64,000 bases of DNA from Streptomyces pseudovenezuelae. Its GTDB lineage: Bacteria > Actinomycetota > Actinomycetes > Streptomycetales > Streptomycetaceae. Location of the stretch: positions 248,001-312,000 of the forward strand of contig NZ_JARXVH010000011.1 in the NCBI RefSeq assembly GCF_029892565.1, written 5' to 3'. Under the pieces are notes generated by a model, which had not been told where the DNA came from, did no database searches, and saw only the letters and a list, made by a program, of their open reading frames with translations. Position 1 is the first letter of the stretch. Each line of letters opens with the position of its first letter. Both the position numbers and the translations under genes were made by a program. Shown piece by piece: positions 46,846 through 54,479 of this stretch.

Positions 46846-46865
46846 CCCGAGGTGGATCACTCGGG
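46846..46865. terminator. Weak terminator hairpin
   Basis: CCCGAG-N8-CTCGGG, six-bp stem, 25 bp after the DUF4395 stop. Confidence 0.5.
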
Positions 46866-46944
46866 GCAGACGTGACGAGGATCTCGCCGTTCACAGGCAC
46901 TTGGGGTGGCTCCCCGGCCGTTCTTGGGGCACGATCTGCGAGAT

Positions 46945-46967
46945 GCCGTAAACCTACGGCTGCGTAG
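46945..46967. promoter_or_regulatory. Operator-like double inverted repeat at the acyltransferase promoter
   Basis: GCCGTA-AACC-TACGGC (46945-46960) overlaps CTACG-GCTG-CGTAG (46954-46967). TTGGGG (46924-46929) with an 18-nt spacer to GTAAAC (46948-46953) is the likely promoter, so both repeats cover the -10 and start. Fatty-acid-responsive TetR regulators of lipid genes use TACG/CGTA arms of this kind, which makes this a candidate lipid-sensing site. Confidence 0.5.
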
Positions 46968-47021
46968 CTTTCCCGCCGGGAGCTCCCTTCCCTGGCCGAG
47001 AAGGAAGGGCCCATTCCGTCC

Positions 47022-47750
47022 ATGGCCGAGCTTGTCTACCGTCCCGTCGTTGGTTTCGCCCAGGCATTGTTCAAGGCGTGGGACCTGAAGATCGACTGCC
47101 AGGGTTCGGAGAACATCCCGCGCTCGGGCGGTGCCGTGCTGGTGAGCAACCACATCAGCTACCTGGACTTCGTCTTCGACGGCATGGCGGCCCTCCCGCA
47201 GAAACGTCTCGTTCGCTTCATGGCGAAGGAGTCCGTCTTCCGGCACAAGATCTCCGGCCCGCTGATGCGCGGAATGAAGCACATCCCGGTGGACCGCAAG
47301 CAGGGTGAGACGGCCTACGCGCACGCACTGGAGTCGCTGAAGTCCGGCGAGATCATCGGGGTCTTCCCGGAGGCCACGATTTCGCCGTCGTTCACGCTCA
47401 AGAGTTTCAAGTCGGGCGCCGCGCGCATGGCGCAGGAGGCCGGGGTTCCGCTGATCCCGATGGCGGTGTGGGGCACACAGCGCCTGTGGACCAAGGGCCA
47501 CCCGCGCAACTTCAAGCGCAGCCACATCCCGATCACGATCCGTGTGGGCGAGGCGATCGAGGCCTCCCGCGACAAGTACGCGGGCGCCATCACCCGCCAA
47601 CTCCGCGAGCGCGTCCAGGAACTCCTGGAAGCCGCCCAGCGCGCCTACCCCGTCCGCCCCAAGGACGCCAACGACACCTGGTGGATGCCGGCCCACCTGG
47701 GCGGCACGGCTCCGACGCCGGAAGAGGTCAAGGCGGCGGAGGCCCGCTGA
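47022..47750 (+). CDS. Lysophospholipid acyltransferase (PlsC family)
   Basis: 242 residues. Catalytic motif I NHISYLD (HX4D), motif II around LMRGMKHIPVDRKQG, motif III FPEATIS and motif IV (VPLIPMAVWGTQ) are all visible. It transfers an acyl chain to lysophosphatidic acid or a related lysophospholipid at the membrane. A purine-rich GAAGGAAGGG lies about 15 nt before ATG. Single gene with an operator-like promoter (46945). The C-terminal tail (about 205-242) is a proline-rich extension. Confidence 0.93.
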   Translation: MAELVYRPVVGFAQALFKAWDLKIDCQGSENIPRSGGAVLVSNHISYLDFVFDGMAALPQKRLVRFMAKESVFRHKISGPLMRGMKHIPVDRKQGETAYAHALESLKSGEIIGVFPEATISPSFTLKSFKSGAARMAQEAGVPLIPMAVWGTQRLWTKGHPRNFKRSHIPITIRVGEAIEASRDKYAGAITRQLRERVQELLEAAQRAYPVRPKDANDTWWMPAHLGGTAPTPEEVKAAEAR

Positions 47751-47804
47751 CGTCGGACCGACGGCCTGACAGCCGTCGGCACGCCTCCGGCGAGCAGCCC
47801 GTGC

Positions 47805-48503
47805 TCAGACCCCGGACGCCGCGCGCACGTCGATCCGTGCCCCCGGGCTGAACTTCCCCAGCAACTCGGCGAGTTCAGCTCCCGCCGCCTCGACCTCCGC
47901 GACCGGCATCGGGGCGAGGCTCTCCAGCAGGAAGAGCGCCGAGACGGATTCCTCGGTGAGGCGGGTGCGGGGGCCCTGGCGCCAGTTCCAGCGGCGGCAG
48001 GTCACGCCCACCTCGTCGCGCCACACGACCTCGCCCGCGTCGGGGTGTTCGACGGTCTCCTCGCCGCCGGCCACGGTCACGAAGTCCTCCTGGCCGGTGG
48101 CCCGTACGAGGTGCATTCCGCTCTGGATCCGGTCGAGGTCCTCGCCGCCGACGGGGATCAGGTGGGCGACGCTGATGGCGTTGTAGAGGTCGACGAGCAG
48201 GTTGATCCGGGGCAGGCCGGCCTCCGAGAGGGCCCTCTTGGCCAGTGCCTCCGCCGAGTTGCGGGTGCGTGAGGGCTTCGAGCCGAACGCCGTGTAGACC
48301 TCGCGCCAGGCGACCATGTGCGGGTCCTCGTGCGGGGCGCGGCCGTCCAGGCGTGCGGTGAGGCGGCGGGCCGCGTCGTCGAGGAGGGCCGAACTCTCCT
48401 CCATGCTGGGGCCGTTGACGAGTCCGTGCGCCTCGATGGCGACGTGGGTGAAGCCGGGCGCGAGGGCCCGTACCTCGTCGGACACGGTCAGGGAGAGAGT
48501 CAT
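47805..48503 (-). CDS. B3/B4 (tRNA synthetase editing-like) domain protein
   Basis: 232 residues. Free-standing B3/B4 domain as found in the beta subunit of phenylalanyl-tRNA synthetase: HVAIEAHGLVNG, VAWREVYTAFGSKPSRTRNSAEAL, LPRINLLVDLYNAISVAHLIPVGGEDLDRI, GEVVWRDEVGVTCRRWNWRQGPRTRLTE. In the synthetase this domain hydrolyses mischarged Tyr-tRNA; single-domain homologues may edit misacylated tRNA or D-aminoacyl-tRNA. It follows the transglutaminase gene by 8 bp, so the two are co-transcribed. Substrate unproven. Confidence 0.9.
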   Translation of the reverse strand: MTLSLTVSDEVRALAPGFTHVAIEAHGLVNGPSMEESSALLDDAARRLTARLDGRAPHEDPHMVAWREVYTAFGSKPSRTRNSAEALAKRALSEAGLPRINLLVDLYNAISVAHLIPVGGEDLDRIQSGMHLVRATGQEDFVTVAGGEETVEHPDAGEVVWRDEVGVTCRRWNWRQGPRTRLTEESVSALFLLESLAPMPVAEVEAAGAELAELLGKFSPGARIDVRAASGV

Positions 48504-48511
48504 CGTCTGCC

Positions 48512-49105
48512 TCAGAGTGCGGTGGGGAGGGTCTGCCAGAGCTGCGGCCGGTCCGGTGCCGCCTTGAGGGCGCCCAGTACGGCCGGGTGTGGTTCAGCGT
48601 ACAGTACCGGGTAGTCCATCTCACTGGACTTCGGATCGGGTACCCAGGCCAGCCGTTCACCGTCGAGCGAGAACCGGGCGTCGACGCCCGGCTTGTTGCC
48701 GCGGGGGTCCTGCCGATGCCAGGCGCCGTTGAAGCGGACGGCGACCAGGCCGTGGACGACATGACCGTCGCCGTCGCCGCGCGCCAGCCGCTGATAGCAG
48801 AGCGCGGTGGGGATGTCCTCGGCCCGCAGCAGGGCGGCCAGGGCGTGGGCCTTGGCGTGGCAGATGCCGGTGCCCTGCTCCAGCACGCCGGAGGCGCGCC
48901 ACGTGACCCTCATGTCGCCCGAGTCCTGCGAGTGCGGAATGGTGTCGCGCACGAACTCGAAGGCCAGTTGTGCATAGACATACGAGTCCGCCGCATTCCG
49001 GGCCAGTCGCGCGGCCGTCTCCCGTACGAGCGGATGATCGTGGTCGATGACCTCGTCGGCGGCCAAGTAAGAGGACAGGTCGGGCTTGTTCTGGATCAGC
49101 TCCAT
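48512..49105 (-). CDS. Transglutaminase-like cysteine protease-fold protein
   Basis: 197 residues. Catalytic triad: Cys in GTGICHAKAHALAALLRA, His in DGHVVHGLVAVRFNG, Asp in WHRQDPRGNK. The bacterial transglutaminase-like domain hydrolyses or transfers amide bonds of peptides or proteins; no secretion signal, so cytoplasmic. Promoter TTGACT-N18-TATGCT (49143-49114) and two GCATANNTATGC-like boxes lie directly upstream. Partner B3/B4 gene follows in the same transcript. Confidence 0.92.
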   Translation of the reverse strand: MELIQNKPDLSSYLAADEVIDHDHPLVRETAARLARNAADSYVYAQLAFEFVRDTIPHSQDSGDMRVTWRASGVLEQGTGICHAKAHALAALLRAEDIPTALCYQRLARGDGDGHVVHGLVAVRFNGAWHRQDPRGNKPGVDARFSLDGERLAWVPDPKSSEMDYPVLYAEPHPAVLGALKAAPDRPQLWQTLPTAL

Positions 49106-49113
49106 GCCTGCAG

Positions 49114-49143
49114 AGCATAGAAATGCGATCCCCCGAGAGTCAA
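49114..49143 (-). promoter_or_regulatory. Promoter of the transglutaminase-B3/B4 operon
   Basis: Minus strand TTGACT (49143-49138), 18-nt spacer, TATGCT (49119-49114), with the ATG only 8 nt beyond the -10. A box (49115-49127) covers the -10. Confidence 0.65.
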
Positions 49144-49173
49144 TGACTTTTCAGGCGACCGCATATCTATGCG
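49115..49173. promoter_or_regulatory. Two operator boxes of the transglutaminase operon
   Basis: GCATAGAAATGCG (49115-49127) and CGCATATCTATGCG (49160-49173) are inverse copies with one mismatch over 13 bp. The second is a perfect 6-2-6 inverted repeat. One overlaps the -10 box and the other lies upstream of the -35, a double-operator arrangement. The regulator is not in the window by sight. Confidence 0.65.
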
Positions 49174-49191
49174 TCGAGATCTTCGGCACGC

Positions 49192-50262
49192 CTACCGCGC
49201 CATCTCCTCCTTGAGCGCCGCCAAGAACGCGTCCACGTCGTCCTCGGTCGTGTCGAACGCGCACATCCAGCGCACGACACCCGCGGCCTCGTCCCAGAAG
49301 TAGAACCGGAACCGCTTCTGCAGCCGTTCGCTCACGTCGTGCGGGAGCCGGGCGAAGACGCCGTTGGCCTGCACCGGGTAGAGGATCTCCACGCCGTGCA
49401 CCGCGCGGACGCCCTCGGCGAGGCGCTGGGCCATCTCGTTGGCGTGGCGGGCGTTGCGCAGCCAGAGGTCCTTGGCGAGCAGGGCCTCCAACTGCACCGA
49501 CACGAAGCGCATCTTGGAGGCGAGCTGCATCGACAGCTTGCGCAGGTGCTTCATGTGGCTGACGGCGTCCTGGTCGATGACGACGACCGCCTCGCCGAAC
49601 AGCGCGCCGTTCTTCGTCCCGCCCAGGGAGAGGATGTCGACGCCGACCGCGTTGGTGAATGTCCGCATCGGGACGTCCAGGGAGGCCGCCGCGTTGGCTA
49701 TGCGGGAGCCGTCCAGGTGCACCTTCATGCCGTGCGCGTGGGCGTGGCCGCAGATCGCGCGGATCTCGTCCGGCGTGTAGAGCGTGCCGAGTTCGGTGCT
49801 CTGGGTGATCGAGACGACCTGCGGCATCGCACGGTGCTCGTCGTCCCAGCCGTACGCCTGCTTGTCGATGAGTTCGGGCGTGAGCTTGCCGTCGGGCGTG
49901 GGCACCGTGAGGAGCTTGAGGCCGCCCATGCGCTCGGGGGCGCCGCCCTCGTCGACGTTGATGTGCGCGCTCTCGGCGCAGATCACCGCGCCCCAGCGGT
50001 CGGTGACCGCCTGGAGCGCGACGACGTTGGCGCCGGTGCCGTTGAAGACCGGGAAGGTCTCCGCGGTGGCCCCGAAGTGGCTGCGGACGATCGCCTGGAG
50101 GTTGTCCGTGTAGTCGTCCTCGCCGTACGCGACCTGGTGGCCGCCGTTGGCCAGGGCCAGGGCGGCCAGCACCTCCGGGTGGGCGCCGGCGTAGTTGTCG
50201 CTGGCGAAGCCGCGGATCTCCGGGTCGTGATGGCGACGCGCGTCGGTCCGGGGAGGGTTCAC
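49192..50262 (-). CDS. Low-specificity threonine aldolase-like PLP enzyme
   Basis: 356 residues from GTG at 50262 (GTGA overlap with the SDR gene). Beta-eliminating lyase fold: FASDNYAGAHPEVLAAL, FNGTGANVVALQAVTD, HINVDEGGAPERMGG, VHLDGSRIANAA, and the PLP Lys in SLGGTKNGALFGEAVV. Threonine aldolases cleave beta-hydroxy-alpha-amino acids to glycine and an aldehyde. Last gene of the DUF6421-SDR-aldolase operon. A longer start at 50280 would overlap the SDR gene more. Confidence 0.92.
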   Translation of the reverse strand: MNPPRTDARRHHDPEIRGFASDNYAGAHPEVLAALALANGGHQVAYGEDDYTDNLQAIVRSHFGATAETFPVFNGTGANVVALQAVTDRWGAVICAESAHINVDEGGAPERMGGLKLLTVPTPDGKLTPELIDKQAYGWDDEHRAMPQVVSITQSTELGTLYTPDEIRAICGHAHAHGMKVHLDGSRIANAAASLDVPMRTFTNAVGVDILSLGGTKNGALFGEAVVVIDQDAVSHMKHLRKLSMQLASKMRFVSVQLEALLAKDLWLRNARHANEMAQRLAEGVRAVHGVEILYPVQANGVFARLPHDVSERLQKRFRFYFWDEAAGVVRWMCAFDTTEDDVDAFLAALKEEMAR

Positions 50263-51050
50263 GGCTGCTCGGTCAGCCACAGGCGCTTTCCGTTCACTTC
50301 GGCGGCGGGCTCGCTCCAGACGCCGACGATGGCGTCGGCCAGGTCCTTGACGTCCGTGAAGCCCGCGAACTTCGCGTTGGGCCGCTCGGCGCGCATCGCC
50401 TCGTGCACCAACGCCTTCACCACCAGGATCGCAGCCGCGGAGTTCAGCACGTCGGTGCCCCCCGCCTTGCGGAAGGCGTCGGCGAGCGCGAGCGTCCAGG
50501 CCTCGGCGGCGGCCTTGGCGGCGGCGTAGGGGGCGTTGCCCGCGGTCGGGTTCGTCGCGCCGGCGGCGCTGATCAGCACGTACCGGCCGCGGTCGCTGCG
50601 CTGCAGTCCGTCGTAGAAGGCCAGTGAGGTGTGCTGGACCGTGCGGATCAGCAGCAGTTCGAGGAAGTCCCAGTCGTCGAGGCTGGTCTTGGTGAAGGTC
50701 TCGCTGCCACGCCAGCCGCCGACGAGGTGGACCAGGCCGTCGACGCGGCCGAACTCCTTCTCGATGTGGGTGGCCCAGTCGCGGGTGGATTCCAGGTTCA
50801 GCAGGTCGACCGGCTCACCGGTGACCGTGGCGCCGCCGGAGGCGTAGCGGGCCGCGTCCACGGCCTCCGCGAGCCGCTCCGGGTCGTTGTCCGCGCCGAC
50901 GACGGTCGCGCCGGCCTCGGCCAGGCGCAGCAGTGCCGCCCTGCCCGCGGGTCCGCCCGCGCCGGCCACCGCGATCACCGCACCGCTGAGAGCGCCGTTC
51001 CCCATGTTCTTCGCCTCCTGAGCAGTGGTACTGGTGGTGCGGTCGCTCAC
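50259..51050 (-). CDS. Short-chain dehydrogenase/reductase
   Basis: 263 residues from GTG at 51050 (GTGA overlap with DUF6421). NAD(P) motif AVAGAGGPAGRAALLRLAEAGATVVGADNDPERL (variant of TGxxxGxG) and catalytic LISAAGA...YAAAKAAAEAW (Ser, Tyr, Lys). Substrate is probably the aldehyde or hydroxy acid handled by the aldolase partner, but that is inference. Middle gene of a coupled three-gene operon. Confidence 0.93.
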   Translation of the reverse strand: MSDRTTSTTAQEAKNMGNGALSGAVIAVAGAGGPAGRAALLRLAEAGATVVGADNDPERLAEAVDAARYASGGATVTGEPVDLLNLESTRDWATHIEKEFGRVDGLVHLVGGWRGSETFTKTSLDDWDFLELLLIRTVQHTSLAFYDGLQRSDRGRYVLISAAGATNPTAGNAPYAAAKAAAEAWTLALADAFRKAGGTDVLNSAAAILVVKALVHEAMRAERPNAKFAGFTDVKDLADAIVGVWSEPAAEVNGKRLWLTEQP

Positions 51051-52444
51051 GCGGCGATCCGCTCGGCGCTCTCCGCCGTGATGCCCTTGGTCTCGGCGAT
51101 CACGTTCTTCAGCTTCTTGGAGAGGGCCTCATAGAACATGCTCAGGGGAAACTCGTCCGGAAGCACGTCATCCACGAGTTTCCGCGGCGGCAGGCTGAGG
51201 TCCAGGGCGTCGGGGCCCTTGGCCCAGCGGGAGCCCGGGTGCGGGGCGAGATAGGTGGAGACCAGCTCGTAGGCCTTGAACCAGTGGACGAGCTTGGGGC
51301 GGTCGATGCCGGCGCGGTAGAGGTCCTCGATCTCGGCGCACAGCCGGTTGGTGACCTCGGGGGCGCGCTGCCAGTCGATGTGCAGCTTGTTGTCGGTCCA
51401 GCGGACGACGTCGTGCTTGTGCAGGTAGGCGAAGAGGAGCTGGCCGCCGAGACCGTCGTAGTTGCGCACGCGCTCGCCGGTGACGGGGAAGCGGAACATC
51501 CGGTCGAACAGGACCGCGTACTGCACGTCACGGGCCTGCGGGACGCCGTCGGCCGACAGCTTGACGGCCTCCTTGAAGGCGGTGAGGTCGCAGCGCAGCT
51601 CTTCGAGGCCGTACATCCAGAACGGCTGGCGCTGCTTGATCATGAACGGGTCGAAGGGCAGGTCGCCGTGGCTGTGGGTGCGGTCGTGGACCATGTCCCA
51701 CAGGACGAAGGCCTCCTCGCAGCGCTTCTGGTCGTGGACCATCGCGGCGACGTCCGCGGGCAGCTCGACGCCGAGGATGTCGACGGCGGCCTCGGTGACC
51801 CGGCGGAAGCGGGCGGCCTCGCGGTCGCAGAAGATGCCGCCCCAGGAGAACCGTTCCGGCGCCTCGCGCACGGCGATCGTCTCCGGGAAGAGGACGGCGG
51901 AATTGGTGTCGTAGCCGGCCGTGAAGTCCTCGAAGGTGATGCCGCAGAACAGCGCGTTGTCGTAGCGCGTGCGCTCCAGCTCGGCCAGCCAGTCGGGCCA
52001 GACCATGCGCAGCACGACCGCTTCCAGGTTGCGGTCCGGGTTGCCGTTCTGCGTGTACATCGGGAAGACGACCAGGTGCTGGAGGCCGTCCGCGCGGCTC
52101 GCGGCGGGCTGGAAGGCCAGCAGCGAGTCGAGGAAGTCGGGCACCTGGAAGCCGCCCTCGGCCCAGCGGCGCAGATCGGCGGCCAGGGCCTCGTGGTAGG
52201 CGCGGTCGTGCGGAAGCAGTGGGGTCAGCTCCGCCACGGCGGACACGACCCGTCGTACGGCGTCCTCCGCGTCCGCGCGGAAAGGTGCGCCCTCGGCCTC
52301 GAAGTCGATCGATCCGTCCTTGGACTGCCATGGCCGGATCCGTTCCACGGCGTCCTTGAGCACCGGCCACGCCGGGTGCTCGACCACCCTGGTCGCGGGA
52401 GTGATCCGCTCTCCCTCAGCCGCCTGCACAAGAATTTCCGTCAT
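51047..52444 (-). CDS. DUF6421 protein
   Basis: 465 residues from ATG at 52444 (GGAAGGTGG 4-5 nt upstream). All-alpha, no signal peptide. DUF6421 signature: FPMYTQNGNPDRNLEAV, NALFCGITFEDFTAGYDTNSAVLFPETIAVRE, FVLWDMVHDRTHSHGDLPFDPFMIKQRQPFWMYGLEELRCDLTAF, and LHIDWQRAPEVTNRLCAEIEDLYRAGIDRPKLVHWFKAYELVSTYLAPHPGS. The HDRTHSHGD cluster looks like a metal site. First gene of the operon with the SDR and threonine aldolase; function unknown. The frame extends to 52492 without a binding site. Confidence 0.85.
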   Translation of the reverse strand: MTEILVQAAEGERITPATRVVEHPAWPVLKDAVERIRPWQSKDGSIDFEAEGAPFRADAEDAVRRVVSAVAELTPLLPHDRAYHEALAADLRRWAEGGFQVPDFLDSLLAFQPAASRADGLQHLVVFPMYTQNGNPDRNLEAVVLRMVWPDWLAELERTRYDNALFCGITFEDFTAGYDTNSAVLFPETIAVREAPERFSWGGIFCDREAARFRRVTEAAVDILGVELPADVAAMVHDQKRCEEAFVLWDMVHDRTHSHGDLPFDPFMIKQRQPFWMYGLEELRCDLTAFKEAVKLSADGVPQARDVQYAVLFDRMFRFPVTGERVRNYDGLGGQLLFAYLHKHDVVRWTDNKLHIDWQRAPEVTNRLCAEIEDLYRAGIDRPKLVHWFKAYELVSTYLAPHPGSRWAKGPDALDLSLPPRKLVDDVLPDEFPLSMFYEALSKKLKNVIAETKGITAESAERIAA

Positions 52445-52788
52445 GCCCCACCTTCCACGGGAGAACCTCGCGTATGGAAACCGTATACACACAACCTTCC
52501 TCCCAGCAAGGGGGGTCTCGGGAAGTTATCCTGCCGTCTCTATTCGTAACGGAACTTTTTCCCGTACGAAGCCTCGCAGGCCACCAAAGGGCCATCGCGC
52601 CGCTACCCGGGAAGGCGGGTGGCGAAACCGGCCATCGGTCGATCCGCGCCACTTCCTGTCACTCCGATCCCCGGTGTACGCACGGGTACATCGCGGGGCG
52701 TGGCCATTAGGCTGCGGATCTGCCCGCGCGGCCGTCCGCTCCGGTCCGCGCGGGCTTCGAGCCGCCGTCGACGGAAGCGAGTTGAACC
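52445..52788. other. 344-bp divergent intergenic region
   Basis: Between the DUF6421 operon and the GDPD gene. It contains a probable minus-strand promoter area with a TATGG-AAA-CCGTA near-inverted repeat (52473-52490), the TAGGCT -10-like hexamer (52708-52713) and a stable 5' UTR hairpin of the GDPD gene. No gene or RNA was recognised in the remaining sequence. Confidence 0.55.
52722..52755 (+). promoter_or_regulatory. 5' UTR hairpin of the GDPD gene
   Basis: Perfect 10-bp stem GCCCGCGCGG / CCGCGCGGGC with a 14-nt loop, between the predicted -10 (52708) and the TTG start (52789). It may modulate mRNA stability or translation. Confidence 0.55.
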
Positions 52789-53472
52789 TTGAACTTCCTT
52801 ACCATCGGTCACCGCGGGATCATGGGTGTCGAACCCGAGAACACCCTTCGTTCCTTCGTCGCCGCCCAACAGGGCGGTCTCGACGTCATCGAACTCGACC
52901 TGCACCTGAGCAAGGACGGCGCCCTCGTCGTCATGCACGACACCGATGTCGACCGCACGACCGACGGCACGGGTCCGATCGCCGAGAAGACCCTCGCCGA
53001 GCTGCGCACCCTGGACGCGGGGCGCGGGGAGCGCGTACCGGTCTTCGAGGAGGTCCTGGACGCCGTGAAGGCGCCGCTACAGGCCGAGATCAAGGACGTG
53101 GCGGCGGCGCGCGCGCTGGCCGAGGTGCTGCTGCGGCGGGATCTCGTCGGCCGCGTCGAGGTGTCCTCGTTCCACGACGAGGCCGTCGCCGAGATCGGCC
53201 GGCTGGTGCCCGGTGTCCGCACGGCGCTGATCGGCAGCCACTTCGGCCCCGACATCGTCACCCGGGCCGTCGACGCCGGAGCCACGACCCTCTGTCTCAA
53301 CATCCGCCGGGTCACCCTGGAGGTCGTCGAGGAGGCCCGCAAGGCGGACCTGAGGATCATCGGGTGGGTGGTGAACACGCAGGATCATCTGCGGCTGGTG
53401 CGCGCTCTGGAACTGGACGGCGCGACCACCGACTATCCGGAGATCAAGCGCACCGGCCGCTTCACCGCGTGA
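52789..53472 (+). CDS. Glycerophosphodiester phosphodiesterase
   Basis: 227 residues from TTG at 52789 (GGAAGCGAG 9-12 nt upstream). TIM-barrel GDPD motifs: IGHRGIMGVEPENT (His-Arg and Glu-Asn), DLHLSKDGALVVMHD (metal-binding Glu/Asp region and catalytic His) and the C-terminal LRIIGWVVNTQDHLRL. It hydrolyses glycerophosphodiesters to glycerol-3-phosphate. No signal peptide is evident, so it is cytoplasmic or poorly secreted. Convergent with the GNAT gene 4 bp downstream. Confidence 0.95.
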   Translation: MNFLTIGHRGIMGVEPENTLRSFVAAQQGGLDVIELDLHLSKDGALVVMHDTDVDRTTDGTGPIAEKTLAELRTLDAGRGERVPVFEEVLDAVKAPLQAEIKDVAAARALAEVLLRRDLVGRVEVSSFHDEAVAEIGRLVPGVRTALIGSHFGPDIVTRAVDAGATTLCLNIRRVTLEVVEEARKADLRIIGWVVNTQDHLRLVRALELDGATTDYPEIKRTGRFTA

Positions 53473-53475
53473 ACG

Positions 53476-54015
53476 TCACGCCAACTCCTTGACCAGCAGC
53501 TCGAACTGCAGGTCGGCACGTTGCGGAACACCGAAGCGCTCGTCGCCGTACGGGAACGGCGTCATCCGTCCCGTACGGCGGTAGCCGCGGCGCTCGTACC
53601 AGGCGATCAGGTCGTCGCGTACGGAGATCACCGTCATATGCATCTCCGTGACGCCCCACATCTCGCGCGCCGCGCGCTCCGCCTCGGCGATGATCACCTT
53701 GCCCAGACCGCCGCCCTGCTGCTGCGGGCTGACCGCGAACATCCCGAAGTAGGCGTGGTCACCGCGGTGTTCGAGCTGGCAGCACGCGACGAGCACGCCC
53801 TCCCGCTCGACCGTGAGCAGCCGGCCGTCGGGCGACTTGATGACGGCGAGGACGCCCTCCGGGTCGGTGCGCTGACCCTCCAGGATGTCCGCCTCGGTGG
53901 TCCATCCGACCCGGCTGTCGTCGCCACGGTACGCCGACTCGATCAGCGCGACCAGGGCGTCGATGTCGGCGTCCGTGGCATCACGGAAGGTCAGTCCGGT
54001 GGCGGCGGTCTCCAT
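53476..54015 (-). CDS. GNAT acetyltransferase
   Basis: 179 residues. Acetyl-CoA-binding motif A: YFGMFAVSPQQQGGGLGKVIIAEAERAARE, followed by WYERRGYRRTGRM. Opening FRDATDADIDALVALIESAYRG. The acceptor is unknown. Single gene, convergent with GDPD. Confidence 0.9.
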   Translation of the reverse strand: METAATGLTFRDATDADIDALVALIESAYRGDDSRVGWTTEADILEGQRTDPEGVLAVIKSPDGRLLTVEREGVLVACCQLEHRGDHAYFGMFAVSPQQQGGGLGKVIIAEAERAAREMWGVTEMHMTVISVRDDLIAWYERRGYRRTGRMTPFPYGDERFGVPQRADLQFELLVKELA

Positions 54016-54084
54016 TGGGCGGCTCCGATCGGTGGCGCGGTGCGGGCAGGGACGAGCGTAACGCCGCCACTAGGGTCAGGGTGC

Positions 54085-54477
54085 ATGGTGCATGTACTGA
54101 GCAGCAGAATCCTCCTCCGCCCCACCGACCCCGAGCGCTCCCGGACCTTCTACGGCGATCAACTGGGCCTCGCCGTCCACCGCGAGTTCGGCACGGGCCC
54201 CGAGCGCGGCACCGTGTACTTCCTCGGCGGCGGCTTCCTGGAGCTCTCGGGCCGCGCCGAGAACCCGCCCTCCCCCGCCGTACAGCTGTGGCTCCAGGTC
54301 GTGGACGCGGCGGCGGCGCACGAGGAGTTGCGGGCCAAGGGGGTCACCGTCGTGCGGCCGCCGGTGAAGGAGCCCTGGGGGCTGGTCGAGATGTGGATCG
54401 AGGATCCGGACGGCACGCGGATCGTGCTGGTGGAGGTACCGGCCGCCCATCCGATCCGGTACCGGCCCGGCATCTGA
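54085..54477 (+). CDS. VOC-family (glyoxalase-like) protein
   Basis: 130 residues from ATG at 54085. Glyoxalase/bleomycin resistance fold: SSRILLRPTDPERSRTFYGDQLGLAVHREFG and the metal-binding WGLVEMWIEDPDGTRIVLVEV. A TAGGGT hexamer 7 nt before the ATG suggests a leaderless transcript. Substrate unknown. Confidence 0.9.
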   Translation: MVHVLSSRILLRPTDPERSRTFYGDQLGLAVHREFGTGPERGTVYFLGGGFLELSGRAENPPSPAVQLWLQVVDAAAAHEELRAKGVTVVRPPVKEPWGLVEMWIEDPDGTRIVLVEVPAAHPIRYRPGI

Positions 54478-54479
54478 GG

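Noticed and set aside
52670..52700. PHO box direct repeats upstream of the GDPD gene
   Set aside because: Two GTAC-containing segments are spaced about 11 bp but do not match the GTTCACC consensus, so PhoP control is not supported.
54131..54139. GAGCGCTC core resembling a second LacI operator
   Set aside because: It lies within the coding region of the VOC gene and is not palindromic beyond 8 bp.
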